Shown piece after piece: positions 29,874 to 38,696 of a stretch of 64,000 nucleotides of DNA (positions are counted from its first letter, which is position 1; every line of letters starts with the position of its first letter). The DNA comes from Cutibacterium modestum (GTDB taxonomy: Bacteria; Actinomycetota; Actinomycetes; Propionibacteriales; Propionibacteriaceae). Location: NCBI RefSeq assembly GCF_008326345.1, contig NZ_BJEN01000003.1, forward strand, positions 62,001-126,000, given 5' to 3'. The position numbers and the translations under genes were made by a program. The notes beneath the pieces are model-generated. The model saw nothing but the letters and a program-made list of their open reading frames with translations. It searched no databases and had not been told where the DNA came from.

Positions 29874-30356
29874 GTGGCCGGCCCGATGCCGGGTTGGCGT
29901 CAGGCCATGACCCAGGCTCTTGACGTAGCGCGCCGCGCCGCCGCGTGGGGTGACGTCCCCATCGGTGCCGTGGTCCTCGGTTCTGACGGTGATGTCCTCT
30001 CGGAAGCTGGCAACGAACGTGAGCTTACCGGTGACCCGACGGCCCACGCGGAGGTGCTTGCCATTCGCCGTGCCGCTGAGGCTCGTGACGGCTGGCGGCT
30101 CGGCGATTGCACCCTCATCGTCACCTTAGAACCGTGCACCATGTGTGCTGGAGCCATCGTTGCTGCGAGGATCCCGAGAGTGGTCTTTGGGGCTTTTGAT
30201 CCGAAGGCCGGTGCCGTCAGTTCCCTTTTCGACGTCATGCGCGATCCGAGGTTGCCACATCGGACCGAAGTCGTTACTGGGGTGATGGTTGAGGAGTCGT
30301 CCGCCCTGTTGCGCGAATTCTTTGACGGACATCGGGCCTGTACCGTGGACGGGTGA
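29874..30356 (+). CDS. tadA: tRNA-specific adenosine deaminase
   Basis: A 160-residue zinc deaminase that converts A34 to inosine in tRNA-Arg(ACG), a tRNA also encoded here (22658). The zinc motifs are 'PTAHAEVLAIRRA' (His and catalytic Glu) and 'EPCTMCAGAI' (two Cys). The GTG start at 29874 or the ATG at 29886 is possible. It overlaps the next gene by four bases. Confidence 0.93.
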   Translation: MAGPMPGWRQAMTQALDVARRAAAWGDVPIGAVVLGSDGDVLSEAGNERELTGDPTAHAEVLAIRRAAEARDGWRLGDCTLIVTLEPCTMCAGAIVAARIPRVVFGAFDPKAGAVSSLFDVMRDPRLPHRTEVVTGVMVEESSALLREFFDGHRACTVDG

Positions 30357-31762
30357 CCAACACGACGACGGAACCGACACCAGCGGCATCCGGGGCGACA
30401 TCAGCCTCCGGTGAGAAACGGGTGCGGTTCCCGCGCGCTCACGCATACATTCAGCGCCATGAGTTCCTCGCTTCAGTAACAAAGGTTATTGGTGGCACTG
30501 GCATGGCTCAGTTGATTGCTGCCCTTGCCACCCTCTACGTCACCCACCACATTGACCCGTCTGACTGGGGTATTTACGGCGCTATCATGGCGGTTTCCCA
30601 GTTCGTCATCCCCGCTGCCGCACTGCGCTACGACATGGCCATTGTGCTGCCGCGTGACGACTCAGAGGCCAAGCGGGTGTTCCGACTGGCCACCCGCATC
30701 AATGCCATCGTCTCCGTGGTCGCGATGCTCACGATGGTTCCGCTCGGCCCCTACCTCAGTGGCCTGTTGGGTAAGCCTCAGGCTCGATGGTGGCTGTTGG
30801 CGGTGGGCCCGATTGTCTTTACATATGCCCAGGCGAACGTCGTGAACTACTGGGCCAACCGACGCAAGCACTTCGGCGTCATCGGGACCAACGCATTGTG
30901 GTGCCAGTCGACGACAGCGGTGGGTCGAATCGGGTCCTGTGCGGTCTCCCTGGGGGCTTTTGGTCAGGTCATCGCTACGTTCCTCGGCAAGTGCCTGGCT
31001 CTCAACAACTTCCGGCGTCGGATGGGATCGGACCTGCGTAGCGTCAAGGAGGCAGAGGTTCCGCTGCGCACCCTAATGCACAAATATCGCCAGCTGCCGC
31101 TGTTGACAGCGCCCAATGTCATTGTCGATGCCATTCGTCAGCAGGGCGTCAACATGATCATCATGGTGAAGTTTTCGACATCGGGATATGGACGGTTCTC
31201 GATCGCGTGGACCCTTATGCAGATGCCGGCGTCCGTCATCAACCAGGCACTATCCCAGGTGTTCTTCCAGAAATTGTCGGTCTCTGATGCCGGGAGGTTC
31301 TACGGAACCGTCAAAAAGTCGGTGGTGAGATCCTTCCTTATCGGCATCGTGCCATTCGGGCTGCTGTACTTGCTCATCCCGCCGGTGCTTCCGTGGCTGC
31401 TGGGTGCGAAGTTTCACCAATCGGCGGACATTGCGGTGGCTCTGGTGCCGTGGCTGTTCGTCAATTTCGTCACCTCGCCGATCTCGAACATGTTCATCGT
31501 GACCCGAAACAACGGCATCGCGCTGGTTTTCGCGATCATCTACGCGGTGGTCCCGCTGACTTACTTGAACCTCAGCAATCTGTCAATCGTCGGGACGATC
31601 TATCAGATGTCCTTCATCATGGCCGGGCTACTGGTGTTCTACATCGGGCTGGCCCTCGCGGTGGCGAAGAGATTCGACCGAAAGAATGTGACGTTGGACG
31701 ACGAGGTCGAGGTCGCACAAGAGGCCGAGGTCACTAGCAAAGACGAGAGTGGCCGTGCCTGA
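30353..31762 (+). CDS. Polysaccharide flippase-like membrane protein (MOP superfamily)
   Basis: A 469-residue protein with a Ser/Thr-rich head, about 12 membrane segments and an acidic tail. 'IGGTGMAQLIAALATLYVTH' and 'DPSDWGIYGAIMAVSQFVIP' near the start and 'VINQALSQVFFQKLSVSDAG' in the middle are typical of Wzx/polysaccharide-export flippases. It may flip lipid-linked glycans. The GTG start overlaps the tadA stop, so it is translationally coupled, with no other glycan genes adjacent. Confidence 0.8.
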   Translation: MTNTTTEPTPAASGATSASGEKRVRFPRAHAYIQRHEFLASVTKVIGGTGMAQLIAALATLYVTHHIDPSDWGIYGAIMAVSQFVIPAAALRYDMAIVLPRDDSEAKRVFRLATRINAIVSVVAMLTMVPLGPYLSGLLGKPQARWWLLAVGPIVFTYAQANVVNYWANRRKHFGVIGTNALWCQSTTAVGRIGSCAVSLGAFGQVIATFLGKCLALNNFRRRMGSDLRSVKEAEVPLRTLMHKYRQLPLLTAPNVIVDAIRQQGVNMIIMVKFSTSGYGRFSIAWTLMQMPASVINQALSQVFFQKLSVSDAGRFYGTVKKSVVRSFLIGIVPFGLLYLLIPPVLPWLLGAKFHQSADIAVALVPWLFVNFVTSPISNMFIVTRNNGIALVFAIIYAVVPLTYLNLSNLSIVGTIYQMSFIMAGLLVFYIGLALAVAKRFDRKNVTLDDEVEVAQEAEVTSKDESGRA

Positions 31763-31830
31763 CGCCTACACGACGTGTTCCTGACACTCTGATTTTTGTG
31801 TGTGGTGACGGATTCGCTACCCTGGTTTAC

Positions 31831-31915
31831 GGTGACGTGTCTGAGCGGCCGAAAGTGCCCGCCTCGAAAGCGGGTGTAGCGAGAGCTACCGAGGGTTCAA
31901 ATCCCTCCGTCACCG
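31831..31915 (+). tRNA. tRNA-Ser (anticodon CGA)
   Basis: Acceptor GGTGACG pairs with CGTCACC. The anticodon stem CCCGC/GCGGG has loop CTCGAAA with anticodon CGA at 31865-31867. It has a long variable arm and T-loop GTTCAAATC. CCA is not encoded. Confidence 0.93.
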
Positions 31916-31919
31916 CCGC

Positions 31920-31960
31920 GCAGGTCCTGGGGATGCGACATCCCCAGGACCTGCTTATTT
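31920..31960 (+). terminator. tRNA-Ser terminator, 16-bp perfect stem
   Basis: GCAGGTCCTGGGGATG pairs perfectly with its inverted copy across CGA and is followed by TTATTT. It starts 5 bases after the tRNA. Confidence 0.85.
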
Positions 31961-32068
31961 GGTGCCCCCATCGTCGGCGCGCTCCGGCCCCGTCACCCCG
32001 GACTCCGATCACCGATCTCCAGTCTCAGTTACGAAGAGCTGGTTTGCTCGGTTGCAATAATAGGGGTC

Positions 32069-33574
32069 ATGCAGCCAGCCGACCTCGCCCTATTCCTCGG
32101 CGTCGTCGTCGTCTTGCTGGCCGCCTTCGCGGCTCGGATCGGCACCCGTCTCGGGTTACCGGCACTATTACTGTTCTTGCTGGTCGGAATGCTGCTTGGT
32201 CCAATCGGATTCGGTATCGACTTCAACGACTTGGCCGCTGCACACGCCATTGGCTTTGCCGCACTCGTGCTCATCCTCGCTGAAGGCGGACTCTCGACGA
32301 ACTGGAAGGACATCCAACCAGCCTTGGCCCCGGCAGCTCTGCTCGCAACCTTGGGCGTTGGGGTCTGTTTCGGTGTCATGACGTTGCTCGGTCACTATGT
32401 ACTCGGTCTGCATTGGAGCGTGGCCGCCCTGCTCGGTGCAGCCACCGCGCCCACTGACTCCGCCGCAGTCTTTTCCGTGTTACGCGGAGTTTCGCTGCCG
32501 GATCACCTGAGGTCTGTGTTAGAGACCGAGTCGGGCCTCAATGACGCTCCGACCGTTCTCGTCGTCATCGCTCTAACGGGGGTGGCCACCGGGGAATCGA
32601 GCGCCGGCCTTCTTCCCCTACTCGGATCGATTGCCCTCCAGCTTATCGGCGGTATCCTTGTGGGTCTGCTCGTGGGGTGGGTGGCCGTTAAGGTCAGTCG
32701 GCGCATCACCCTGCCATCGGGCAACCTGTACGCCATCGCCGCCATGGCGTGGGCGGTCACCGCTTACGGGACGGGCGTGTGGATTGGCGTTTCTGGGTTT
32801 TCGGCCGTCTATGTCGCCGCCGTGGTTATCGGCAACGGCGATCTCCCCTACCAACACACCACCAGGTCCTTCTCAGAGGGCATCGCCTGGATTTGCCAGA
32901 TCGGTCTATTCGTCATGCTAGGACTGTTGGCTAATCCCGATCGCCTTACCTGGGCCTCAGTGGGGGTGGGCGTCGCTGCTGGTCTGCTTCTTACTTTCGT
33001 CGCGCGTCCAGTGGCAGTGGCTGCCTGCACGACATGGTTCGGGTTCGAACGCAACGAACGGCTCTTCATGTCGTGGGCTGGCCTGCGCGGTGCTGTGCCC
33101 ATCATCTTGGCGACCATCCCGATGGCGTCGAATATGGATCGTGCCGACGAGTTCTTCGACGTCATCCTGGTGCTTGTCGTTGTTTTCACCTGCATCCAAG
33201 CCCCGACTCTGCCATCCGCAGCGAATATTCTCGGCGTCATCGATCCCCAGATGGCTAAAGATGTCTCCATCGAGGTTGCACCCCTTGACGAGATCGCTGC
33301 TGATTTGCTCCAGGCCGACGTACCTAAGGGGTCACATCTGGCTGGGGTGACACTCCGCGAGCTGAGACTTCCACGTAATTGCGTCGTTTCCCTCATTATC
33401 CGCGGTGATCGATCCTTCACCCCGCACGCCGGAACAATGCTGGAACAAGGTGATGAGCTGCTGATCGTCGTGGCCCAGGGACAGCGTCGGACCGTCGTTG
33501 AGAGGCTTACCGAGATTGGTCGGGGAGGGCGTCTGGCGCGCTGGCATGGCCTACGGGTGCAGTCTGCTGACTGA
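32069..33574 (+). CDS. Potassium/proton antiporter (CPA1, CvrA/NhaP2-like) with RCK_C domain
   Basis: A 501-residue protein. Residues 1-390 hold about 12 membrane segments with CPA motifs 'GAATAPTDSAAVFSVLRGV', 'ETESGLNDAPTVLVVIAL' and 'SWAGLRGAVPIILATIPM'. Residues about 405-480 form a TrkA_C/RCK_C domain ('LRELRLPRNCVVSLIIRGD', 'LEQGDELLIVVAQGQRR') that regulates cation export. Together with kup and the antiporter at 6220 this is the third monovalent-cation system in the window. Confidence 0.9.
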   Translation: MQPADLALFLGVVVVLLAAFAARIGTRLGLPALLLFLLVGMLLGPIGFGIDFNDLAAAHAIGFAALVLILAEGGLSTNWKDIQPALAPAALLATLGVGVCFGVMTLLGHYVLGLHWSVAALLGAATAPTDSAAVFSVLRGVSLPDHLRSVLETESGLNDAPTVLVVIALTGVATGESSAGLLPLLGSIALQLIGGILVGLLVGWVAVKVSRRITLPSGNLYAIAAMAWAVTAYGTGVWIGVSGFSAVYVAAVVIGNGDLPYQHTTRSFSEGIAWICQIGLFVMLGLLANPDRLTWASVGVGVAAGLLLTFVARPVAVAACTTWFGFERNERLFMSWAGLRGAVPIILATIPMASNMDRADEFFDVILVLVVVFTCIQAPTLPSAANILGVIDPQMAKDVSIEVAPLDEIAADLLQADVPKGSHLAGVTLRELRLPRNCVVSLIIRGDRSFTPHAGTMLEQGDELLIVVAQGQRRTVVERLTEIGRGGRLARWHGLRVQSAD

Positions 33575-33599
33575 GCCGCGGCAAGAGATCTGGCACACT

Positions 33600-34154
33600 T
33601 TAGGAGGGCTGTTGCCCCGGCGTCGCGAGCATGGATGGCGTCGGGGAAGGAGATGGCAGGCACACCAGCCCGTTGACCTTCACAGACTTCGGCGCATTCG
33701 TCTTGAAGTTCGGGTCGCGGTCACCGAGTACCACTTCGACCTCATGGTCGACCCGCTTGGGATCCGATTTCACCACCGCCCCCGGAAAATACTCGGCAAC
33801 CAGCTTCACCTCGGGGTTGTTGGCGTTTTGTCCGATGATGGTGACTTTTTTGACGCTCTGATCGCGGTTAGACACCGAGTCAATGACGAAACCCACGTTG
33901 GCGAGCTGCTTGGACACGCTGCCGGCCAGCCCCCTGGTGTGCCCTGAGTTGTATACCGAAACTGTGACGTCCTGGCTCGTCAACTCACCCTTGACGTCCT
34001 GATTAACGCAGGGGGTTACAGGTGGCGGCGGGATGGGGGCACTCACGGCCTTCCAGCCAGCGCGGATGGCCACCGCGATGAGAAGGATGAGGGCCAGCAA
34101 GGTCAACGGGGTCCCTGCCATCCGCAGATAATGGCGACGCTCATCGGAAGTCAT
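33600..34154 (-). CDS. LytR_C domain membrane protein
   Basis: A 184-residue protein with one membrane anchor near residues 14-32 ('TPLTLLALILLIAVAIRAGW'). It ends in an extracellular LytR_C-type domain: 'DVTVSVYNSGHTRGLAGSVS', 'LANVGFVIDSVSNRD' and 'VEVVLGDRDPNFKTN'. ATG 34154 gives the usual short cytoplasmic head; the frame extends to 34223. It overlaps the upstream gene by 14 bases. Probably a cell-wall-related accessory protein. Confidence 0.85.
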   Translation of the reverse strand: MTSDERRHYLRMAGTPLTLLALILLIAVAIRAGWKAVSAPIPPPPVTPCVNQDVKGELTSQDVTVSVYNSGHTRGLAGSVSKQLANVGFVIDSVSNRDQSVKKVTIIGQNANNPEVKLVAEYFPGAVVKSDPKRVDHEVEVVLGDRDPNFKTNAPKSVKVNGLVCLPSPSPTPSMLATPGQQPS

Positions 34155-34452
34155 GATGGCCGTCCAGGTCGAGGACACGGGCGTGGAGGGTCTGACGCTG
34201 TTGCAGTGCGGCACGCAGAGCACGGTGCAGGCCGTCCTCTAGGTAGAGGTCGCCATGCCAAGCCACGACGTGGGCGAAGAGGTCCCCATAGAAGGTGGAG
34301 TCATCTTCGAGGAGATTCGCCAGGTCAAGAGTGCTCTTCGTCGTGACGAGTTGGTCCAAACGCACCTGGACGGGCGCCAATTGGGACCACTGCTTCTGCG
34401 TGTACCCGTGGTCAGGGTATGGACGAGAGTCACCGACACGTTTGAAGATCAC
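34141..34452 (-). CDS. Conserved actinobacterial protein (often labelled VapB-like)
   Basis: A 103-residue protein with the well-conserved pattern 'VGDSRPYPDHGYTQKQWSQL', 'VRLDQLVTTKSTLDLANLL' and 'GDLYLEDGLHRALRAALQQR'. The last part, with EDGxHR, resembles ParB/nuclease-like sequences. Database entries of this kind are often called VapB antitoxin, but no VapC toxin is adjacent, so I doubt that role. It is coupled with the LytR_C gene downstream. Confidence 0.75.
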   Translation of the reverse strand: MIFKRVGDSRPYPDHGYTQKQWSQLAPVQVRLDQLVTTKSTLDLANLLEDDSTFYGDLFAHVVAWHGDLYLEDGLHRALRAALQQRQTLHARVLDLDGHHDFR

Positions 34453-34578
34453 GGAACGATCCTACAAGCTTCCATCTTGCGATCTCGGCAGACGGGCCCT
34501 GGGCGCATGTGACAGGCTGGGAGAAAGGCATCCATTGGACAGCGCGTCGGGCGAGGAAGATGAAGGACGGCAGCGGCA

Positions 34579-35774
34579 GTGACTGGTTTTGACTTTGACA
34601 GCCCCACGGTCGAGTGGTTGCGGTCACGCGGTACGGCTAGATGGCACGACGTCGCTGAGGGGGTCATTCCACTATGGGTGGCCGAGATGGACTTCCAGGT
34701 TGCCCCACCGGTACAGCAGGCCATCGAGGCCGCTGTCGCGAGCCACGCATATGGATACCCGCGCGACAATGGCCTGCGCCACTCCTGGGCGGGATGGGTG
34801 AATAAGGTGCAGGGTTTGACGATTGACCCGCTGAAAGTGCGCTACCTACGCAACGTTCTCTCCGGCGTGCAGTTGGCTATTCGCACCTACAGCAGCCCCG
34901 GGAGCCCAGTCGTCTTGCCGTCCCCGGCCTACATGCCTTTCTGGGAGGTGCCGGGGCTGGAGGGGCGCGACATCATCTCGGTGCCAATAATTGACTCCGG
35001 ATCTCGGTGCCAATAATTGACTCCGGTTTTGGCTGGACCCTCGACCTTGACGGCATTAGCGATGCCTTCGCCAAGGGAGCCGAGTCGATCATCCTGTGTC
35101 AGCCCTACAACCCGCTTGGTCGCGTCTTCACCATCGATGAACTGCGTGGCCTGGCCGAGGTCGTCGATCGCCACCACGGCTTCGTCGTCTCCGACGAGAT
35201 CCACGGGCCCCTCGTACCCGCCGGAGAGAGCCGCAAGGCTTCGGTGCCCTACGCCAGTATTAGCGAGCTGGCATCCTCCCACTCAGTGCTGGTGTCATCG
35301 GCGTCGAAGTCGTTTAACTTACCCGGGCTTATGACTGCTTTCGTCACCCTCTTTACCGACGAGCAGGCCAAAGTGTGGGATGAGAAGGTCCACCCACTGG
35401 ATGCTGAGGGCGTCACCACGATCGGCATGGCGGCCAACAAAGCCGCCTTTGACTCTGGCCAGGAATGGCTCAATGCAGCGAACTGCTACATCCACGACAA
35501 TGCGGTGTGGCTGTCGCAGGTCCTGGCTGATCAGCTGCCGGGGGTGTCCTATCGGATACCTGAAGGCACCTATCTGGGATGGCTCGATTTCAGCGCCTAC
35601 GAGCTGCCGACCTCACCGGGGGAGTGGCTCCTGCGTCACGCCCGTATCCGCCTCAATGATGGGCCTACCTTTGGCCCTGGCGGCGAGGGGCATGCGCGGA
35701 TCAACCTTGCTACCCCGCGCTACCTCCTTGAAGAAGCCGTCGACAGAATGGTCAGCGCGATCAACGCGCGCTGA
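34579..35774 (+). pseudogene. MalY/PatB-type class I/II aminotransferase (C-S lyase), disrupted by a 26-bp duplication
   Basis: The first frame (145 residues) has 'FDSPTVEWLRSRGTARWHD' and 'VIPLWVAEMDFQVAPPVQQA'. The second frame carries the rest, including 'CQPYNPLGRVFTIDELRGLA', 'VSDEIHGPLV' and the PLP-lysine block 'VSSASKSFNLPGLMTAF'. The frames are thrown out of phase by an exact 26-bp tandem duplication at 34975-35026; removing one copy restores a protein of about 390 residues. MalY/PatB enzymes cleave cystathionine or cysteine. Confidence 0.9.
34975..35026 (+). repeat. Exact 26-bp tandem duplication inside the aminotransferase gene
   Basis: The 26-base unit at 34975-35000 is repeated without change at 35001-35026. 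The unit encodes the segment ISVPIIDSG. Because 26 is not a multiple of three, the second copy causes a frameshift and an early stop at 35014-35016. Both copies being identical suggests the event is recent. Confidence 0.95.
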
Positions 35775-35928
35775 TTGTGGACCTTAAACAAGGCACATTG
35801 GTCGCCGGGCGTACTCACTTCAAGACGCGCCCGGCGTCGTTGCGTCAGTTGCCAGGCGCGGTATGACAAGCTGAGTAAAGAGTACGCGTATGCGTGTATG
35901 TTCCAGCTCCCTAGCGAGAGGTCGATAC

Positions 35929-36762
35929 ATGGACATCAGCGCCATGGGTCCCAAGGACATCCCTGGACTGTTCGACGCCAAGGTCGTCGGACCGGACGGT
36001 GAGAAGGTCGGGACGATCCAGCAGATCTTTGCCGACGAGGTCACTGGAGCAGCGACCTTTGTGACCGTGTTGTCGGAGGGGCATGAGTACTTCGTTCCCG
36101 TGCGAGGTGCCGAGTACTCCACCAGTCAGGTCAATGTCCCGTTCAGCCGAGACCTCATCGAGACCGCTCCCGAAGCTTCCGAGGAAGACGACCTCTCGCG
36201 CGACCGTGAGGCCGAGGTCTATGGACACTACGGGATGGAGCCTGCTCGTCGTTCTGGTTTAGAGATTAACGACGACGATGACGGCATAGCCACCGCCCAG
36301 CCTGGTCGTGGTGCCGTCAGTGAGCCTGGTATTGCCGACGCCGATGTGGTCCCTGATCAGGATGCTGCCAGTTCGGCTGACGACGAGGTCGGTCAGGACA
36401 CCATCATCACCCCGATCGGCGTCCCCGAAACCACCTCTGACGAGATCGTTCCGGTTACTGAGGACGCGGATGAGGGCGAGGAAAACCGTCCCAAAGTGCT
36501 CAGCGATGACAACTCTGACGAGGGGGTTCGCCCCGTCCCGACCATGGGGTTGCCCGCTGGTGCCAAACTGCGTCGCTACGTTGTCACTGACCTGGTGACC
36601 GTGCAGATTCCGGTGCGCCGTGAGGTGGTGTGCTGGGAGGACTCGGAGGGCAATATCCACGACTTCGACAAGGTCGAGGCGCCCGAGGAAGCTAAGAAGG
36701 CTGGAGTTCCGGGTCAAGCTACCTGGTGGTTTAACGACGGTCCGGAGGCTCCGGCAGGATGA
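35929..36762 (+). CDS. PRC-barrel and DUF2382-type stress protein
   Basis: A 277-residue acidic protein. Residues 8-75 form a PRC-barrel ('LFDAKVVGPDGEKVGTIQQI', 'YFVPVRGAEY'). The middle is a disordered Asp/Glu/Ala/Thr region. The C-terminal part 'LRRYVVTDLVTVQIPVRREV' resembles DUF2382, a common partner of PRC-barrels. Start ATG 35929 follows GAGAGG; the frame opens earlier at 35890. It is a single-gene unit closed by a strong terminator. Function unknown; relatives are often stress-linked. Confidence 0.78.
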   Translation: MDISAMGPKDIPGLFDAKVVGPDGEKVGTIQQIFADEVTGAATFVTVLSEGHEYFVPVRGAEYSTSQVNVPFSRDLIETAPEASEEDDLSRDREAEVYGHYGMEPARRSGLEINDDDDGIATAQPGRGAVSEPGIADADVVPDQDAASSADDEVGQDTIITPIGVPETTSDEIVPVTEDADEGEENRPKVLSDDNSDEGVRPVPTMGLPAGAKLRRYVVTDLVTVQIPVRREVVCWEDSEGNIHDFDKVEAPEEAKKAGVPGQATWWFNDGPEAPAG

Positions 36763-36779
36763 TGTCTTAGAACTGCTGA

Positions 36780-36816
36780 CGTTGGCCCCCGATCCTTGGT
36801 GGATCGGGGGCCAACG
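36780..36816. terminator. Bidirectional terminator, 16-bp perfect stem
   Basis: The stem 36780-36795 pairs with 36801-36816 over a TTGGT loop, GGCCCCCGATCC at its core. It lies between convergent gene ends at 36762 (+) and 36843 (-). Confidence 0.85.
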
Positions 36817-36842
36817 ACGTCACGATCTATGCGGTGACCCGG

Positions 36843-37928
36843 TCAGGAGACCTTCTCATAGGTCACATCGGCGACACCAGCGCTGGGTGACGAGATCTGG
36901 GAGAAGGCGGCCGGGGAGAGGTCAAGACAGCGGCCAGAAATATAGGGTCCACGGTCATTGATGCGCACTACGACGGACTGTCCATTGGCCTTGTTGGTGA
37001 CCTTAAGACGGGTGCCGAAAGAGTAGGTCTTGGAAGCAGCCGTCAGGGCCGATGAGTCGAAGGACTCACCGGAAGCGGTCTGGCCGTCGGTGTAGAAGGA
37101 GGCCTCGCAGCTTCCGGCGATACCGCTCGTGGAAATGTCAGAGGACGTGCTCCGGATCGAACGGGTGGCCGAGCGGGAGGTACTTGAGGAGTGCTCGGAG
37201 TGACGTTCCGCAGACTGCCTCTGCGTGGGATTTGTCTCGCTGGCGGCCTCACGATCAGAGGCTTTCTCCTGGGCGGCCTTCTCGGCCGATGCGGCGCGCT
37301 GGCGCTGGTAGTTAGCCTTCGACTTGAGCAGGCTCTGGGTGACAGCGTCGGTCACGCCAGTCTGCTTGAGAGCGTTGGCCCTCTGGAACACCTTGACGGC
37401 GTTGGTGGTGGCCGGGCCATAGGGCAGTCCGACCCACTTGGCCGGGAAATAGTTGAGGGTCGATAGGTCGCGCTGGACGACCTTCGAGCGGGCATTGTGA
37501 TCACCGCGCTGGGCATAGATGCCGATTGGTCGGTTCACCTTAGTGATGTAACGGGTGGCCACCCAGGCGGCCTTGCCGCGATAGTTGACAGGAGTCCAGC
37601 CGTGGGCATCCTCGCCGAGGATGAGGAGTTTGTCGCCGGGATGGATGAGCCCGTAGCGCTTGTAGTCGGTGCTGTGTCCAGAGCGGACGTTGAGGTGGAC
37701 GCGAGAAAGCGCGAATTGAGCGGTGTACGTTGTGGCGCGTTTGGCTTGTTTAGCCGGGGCCTTCTTGGTTTGCTGGGCGGGAGCCTTCTCGGCATGAGCC
37801 CCAGGGTTGCCGGCAGGGGCGGCGTGAGCCTCCTCGGCGATGGTGCCCATGACGGCGAGACTCGCCGCAGCGGCCAGGGCGACGGTCCGCTTGAGAGTCG
37901 TCCCGGCGTTGGTCGAGGTGTTGGTCAT
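36843..37928 (-). CDS. Secreted RlpA-like cell-wall protein with SH3 and peptidoglycan-binding regions
   Basis: A 361-residue exported protein. The signal peptide runs to about residue 37 ('AAAASLAVMGTIAEEAHA'). An Ala/Lys-rich linker is followed by a bacterial SH3 domain ('VHLNVRSGHSTDYKRYGLIH'), a peptidoglycan-binding-like segment ('YGPATTNAVKVFQRANALKQ'), a coil, a Ser-rich linker and a C-terminal RlpA double-psi barrel ('ASFYTDGQTASGESFDSSAL', 'VVRINDRGPYISGRCLDLSP'). Predicted to act on, or bind to, peptidoglycan. SD GGAAGGA lies before ATG 37928. Confidence 0.88.
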   Translation of the reverse strand: MTNTSTNAGTTLKRTVALAAAASLAVMGTIAEEAHAAPAGNPGAHAEKAPAQQTKKAPAKQAKRATTYTAQFALSRVHLNVRSGHSTDYKRYGLIHPGDKLLILGEDAHGWTPVNYRGKAAWVATRYITKVNRPIGIYAQRGDHNARSKVVQRDLSTLNYFPAKWVGLPYGPATTNAVKVFQRANALKQTGVTDAVTQSLLKSKANYQRQRAASAEKAAQEKASDREAASETNPTQRQSAERHSEHSSSTSRSATRSIRSTSSDISTSGIAGSCEASFYTDGQTASGESFDSSALTAASKTYSFGTRLKVTNKANGQSVVVRINDRGPYISGRCLDLSPAAFSQISSPSAGVADVTYEKVS

Positions 37929-38141
37929 GTGATGTTCCTTCCGAGCGTTGCCGCAGGTTCGAGGGCGTGTTGAACTGTACGTGTTCCTGAGAGATTCTCA
38001 AAATATGTTCAGAGTAGATGAGCGGTTACCATCTGACAGCTTCCGGTGAAGGCGCCTCTGGGTGCCCTGTGACAAGGTGCGACGGTAGTCGAATCAGGCC
38101 TGTGGCCAACGAAAATCTGAGAAAAAGCTGAGGGGTTGCTC
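37929..38141. other. Intergenic gap upstream of the RlpA-like gene
   Basis: This holds the expected promoter region of the RlpA-like gene; TTCTCAAAATATGTTCAGAG is AT-rich and plausible as the core promoter. No gene is seen. Confidence 0.35.
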
Positions 38142-38513
38142 TTACCTCTCAGACTCTGCGACGGCAGCTGCGGCGGGAGATGACTCTTCCCCTTTGGCCC
38201 ACTGGGTTCCCTCAGTCTCGACCATGGTCAACTGCATCCGGGTCGGGGCGGTCGTTGTCAGGCCATGGCGCTGGCCCGGTGCCAGGTAGACGACGTCACC
38301 CGCGACGAGATGATGCGGCTGACCGTCAAGGTGGAAGATCATTTCGCCGGTCATGACGGTGACGATGACAATCTTGGGGGAGGCGTGTTCGTCAAGGGTT
38401 TGGTTGGCGTCGAGGGCAAAGGAGATGGTCCGGACAAGGTCATTGTTGATCAGAACGCTGTTGCGTACGGCGTCGGTGGCGAAGGGAAGATCAGCATGGA
38501 CACCGGAGCGCAC
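38142..38513 (-). CDS. Cupin-domain protein with an upstream nonsense codon
   Basis: A 123-residue single-domain cupin ('ASPKIVIVTVMTGEMIFHLD', 'VAGDVVYLAPGQRHGLTTTA'). The likely original start is ATG 38543, which has AAAGG upstream, but its eighth codon is TAG (38522-38520). The frame after it reads SLVRSGVHADL, so a Gln codon probably mutated to stop. GTG 38513 could still start an almost complete protein. Substrate unknown. Confidence 0.7.
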   Translation of the reverse strand: MRSGVHADLPFATDAVRNSVLINNDLVRTISFALDANQTLDEHASPKIVIVTVMTGEMIFHLDGQPHHLVAGDVVYLAPGQRHGLTTTAPTRMQLTMVETEGTQWAKGEESSPAAAAVAESER

Positions 38514-38696
38514 GAGAGACTAAGTGACGAAGGTTGCGGACATGGTGTGCCTTTCTGGGTGACCGACGGCTGATTGTGGTGAATCAGCCATCAAAAAATT
38601 ACACCCGTCTGTAGGTGGTCCGAACCTGGGCTAACACAGGGAGGGAATGACTACCGTGGCCACCCTGAGGGCGTCGAGACCTCATAGGCTGATCCC

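Noticed and set aside
31831-31915. tRNA-Ser as an integration site
   Set aside because: No integrase gene and no repeat of the tRNA 3' end were seen nearby.
34141-34452. VapB antitoxin of a toxin-antitoxin pair
   Set aside because: The protein matches the family often given that name, but no PIN-domain toxin is next to it.
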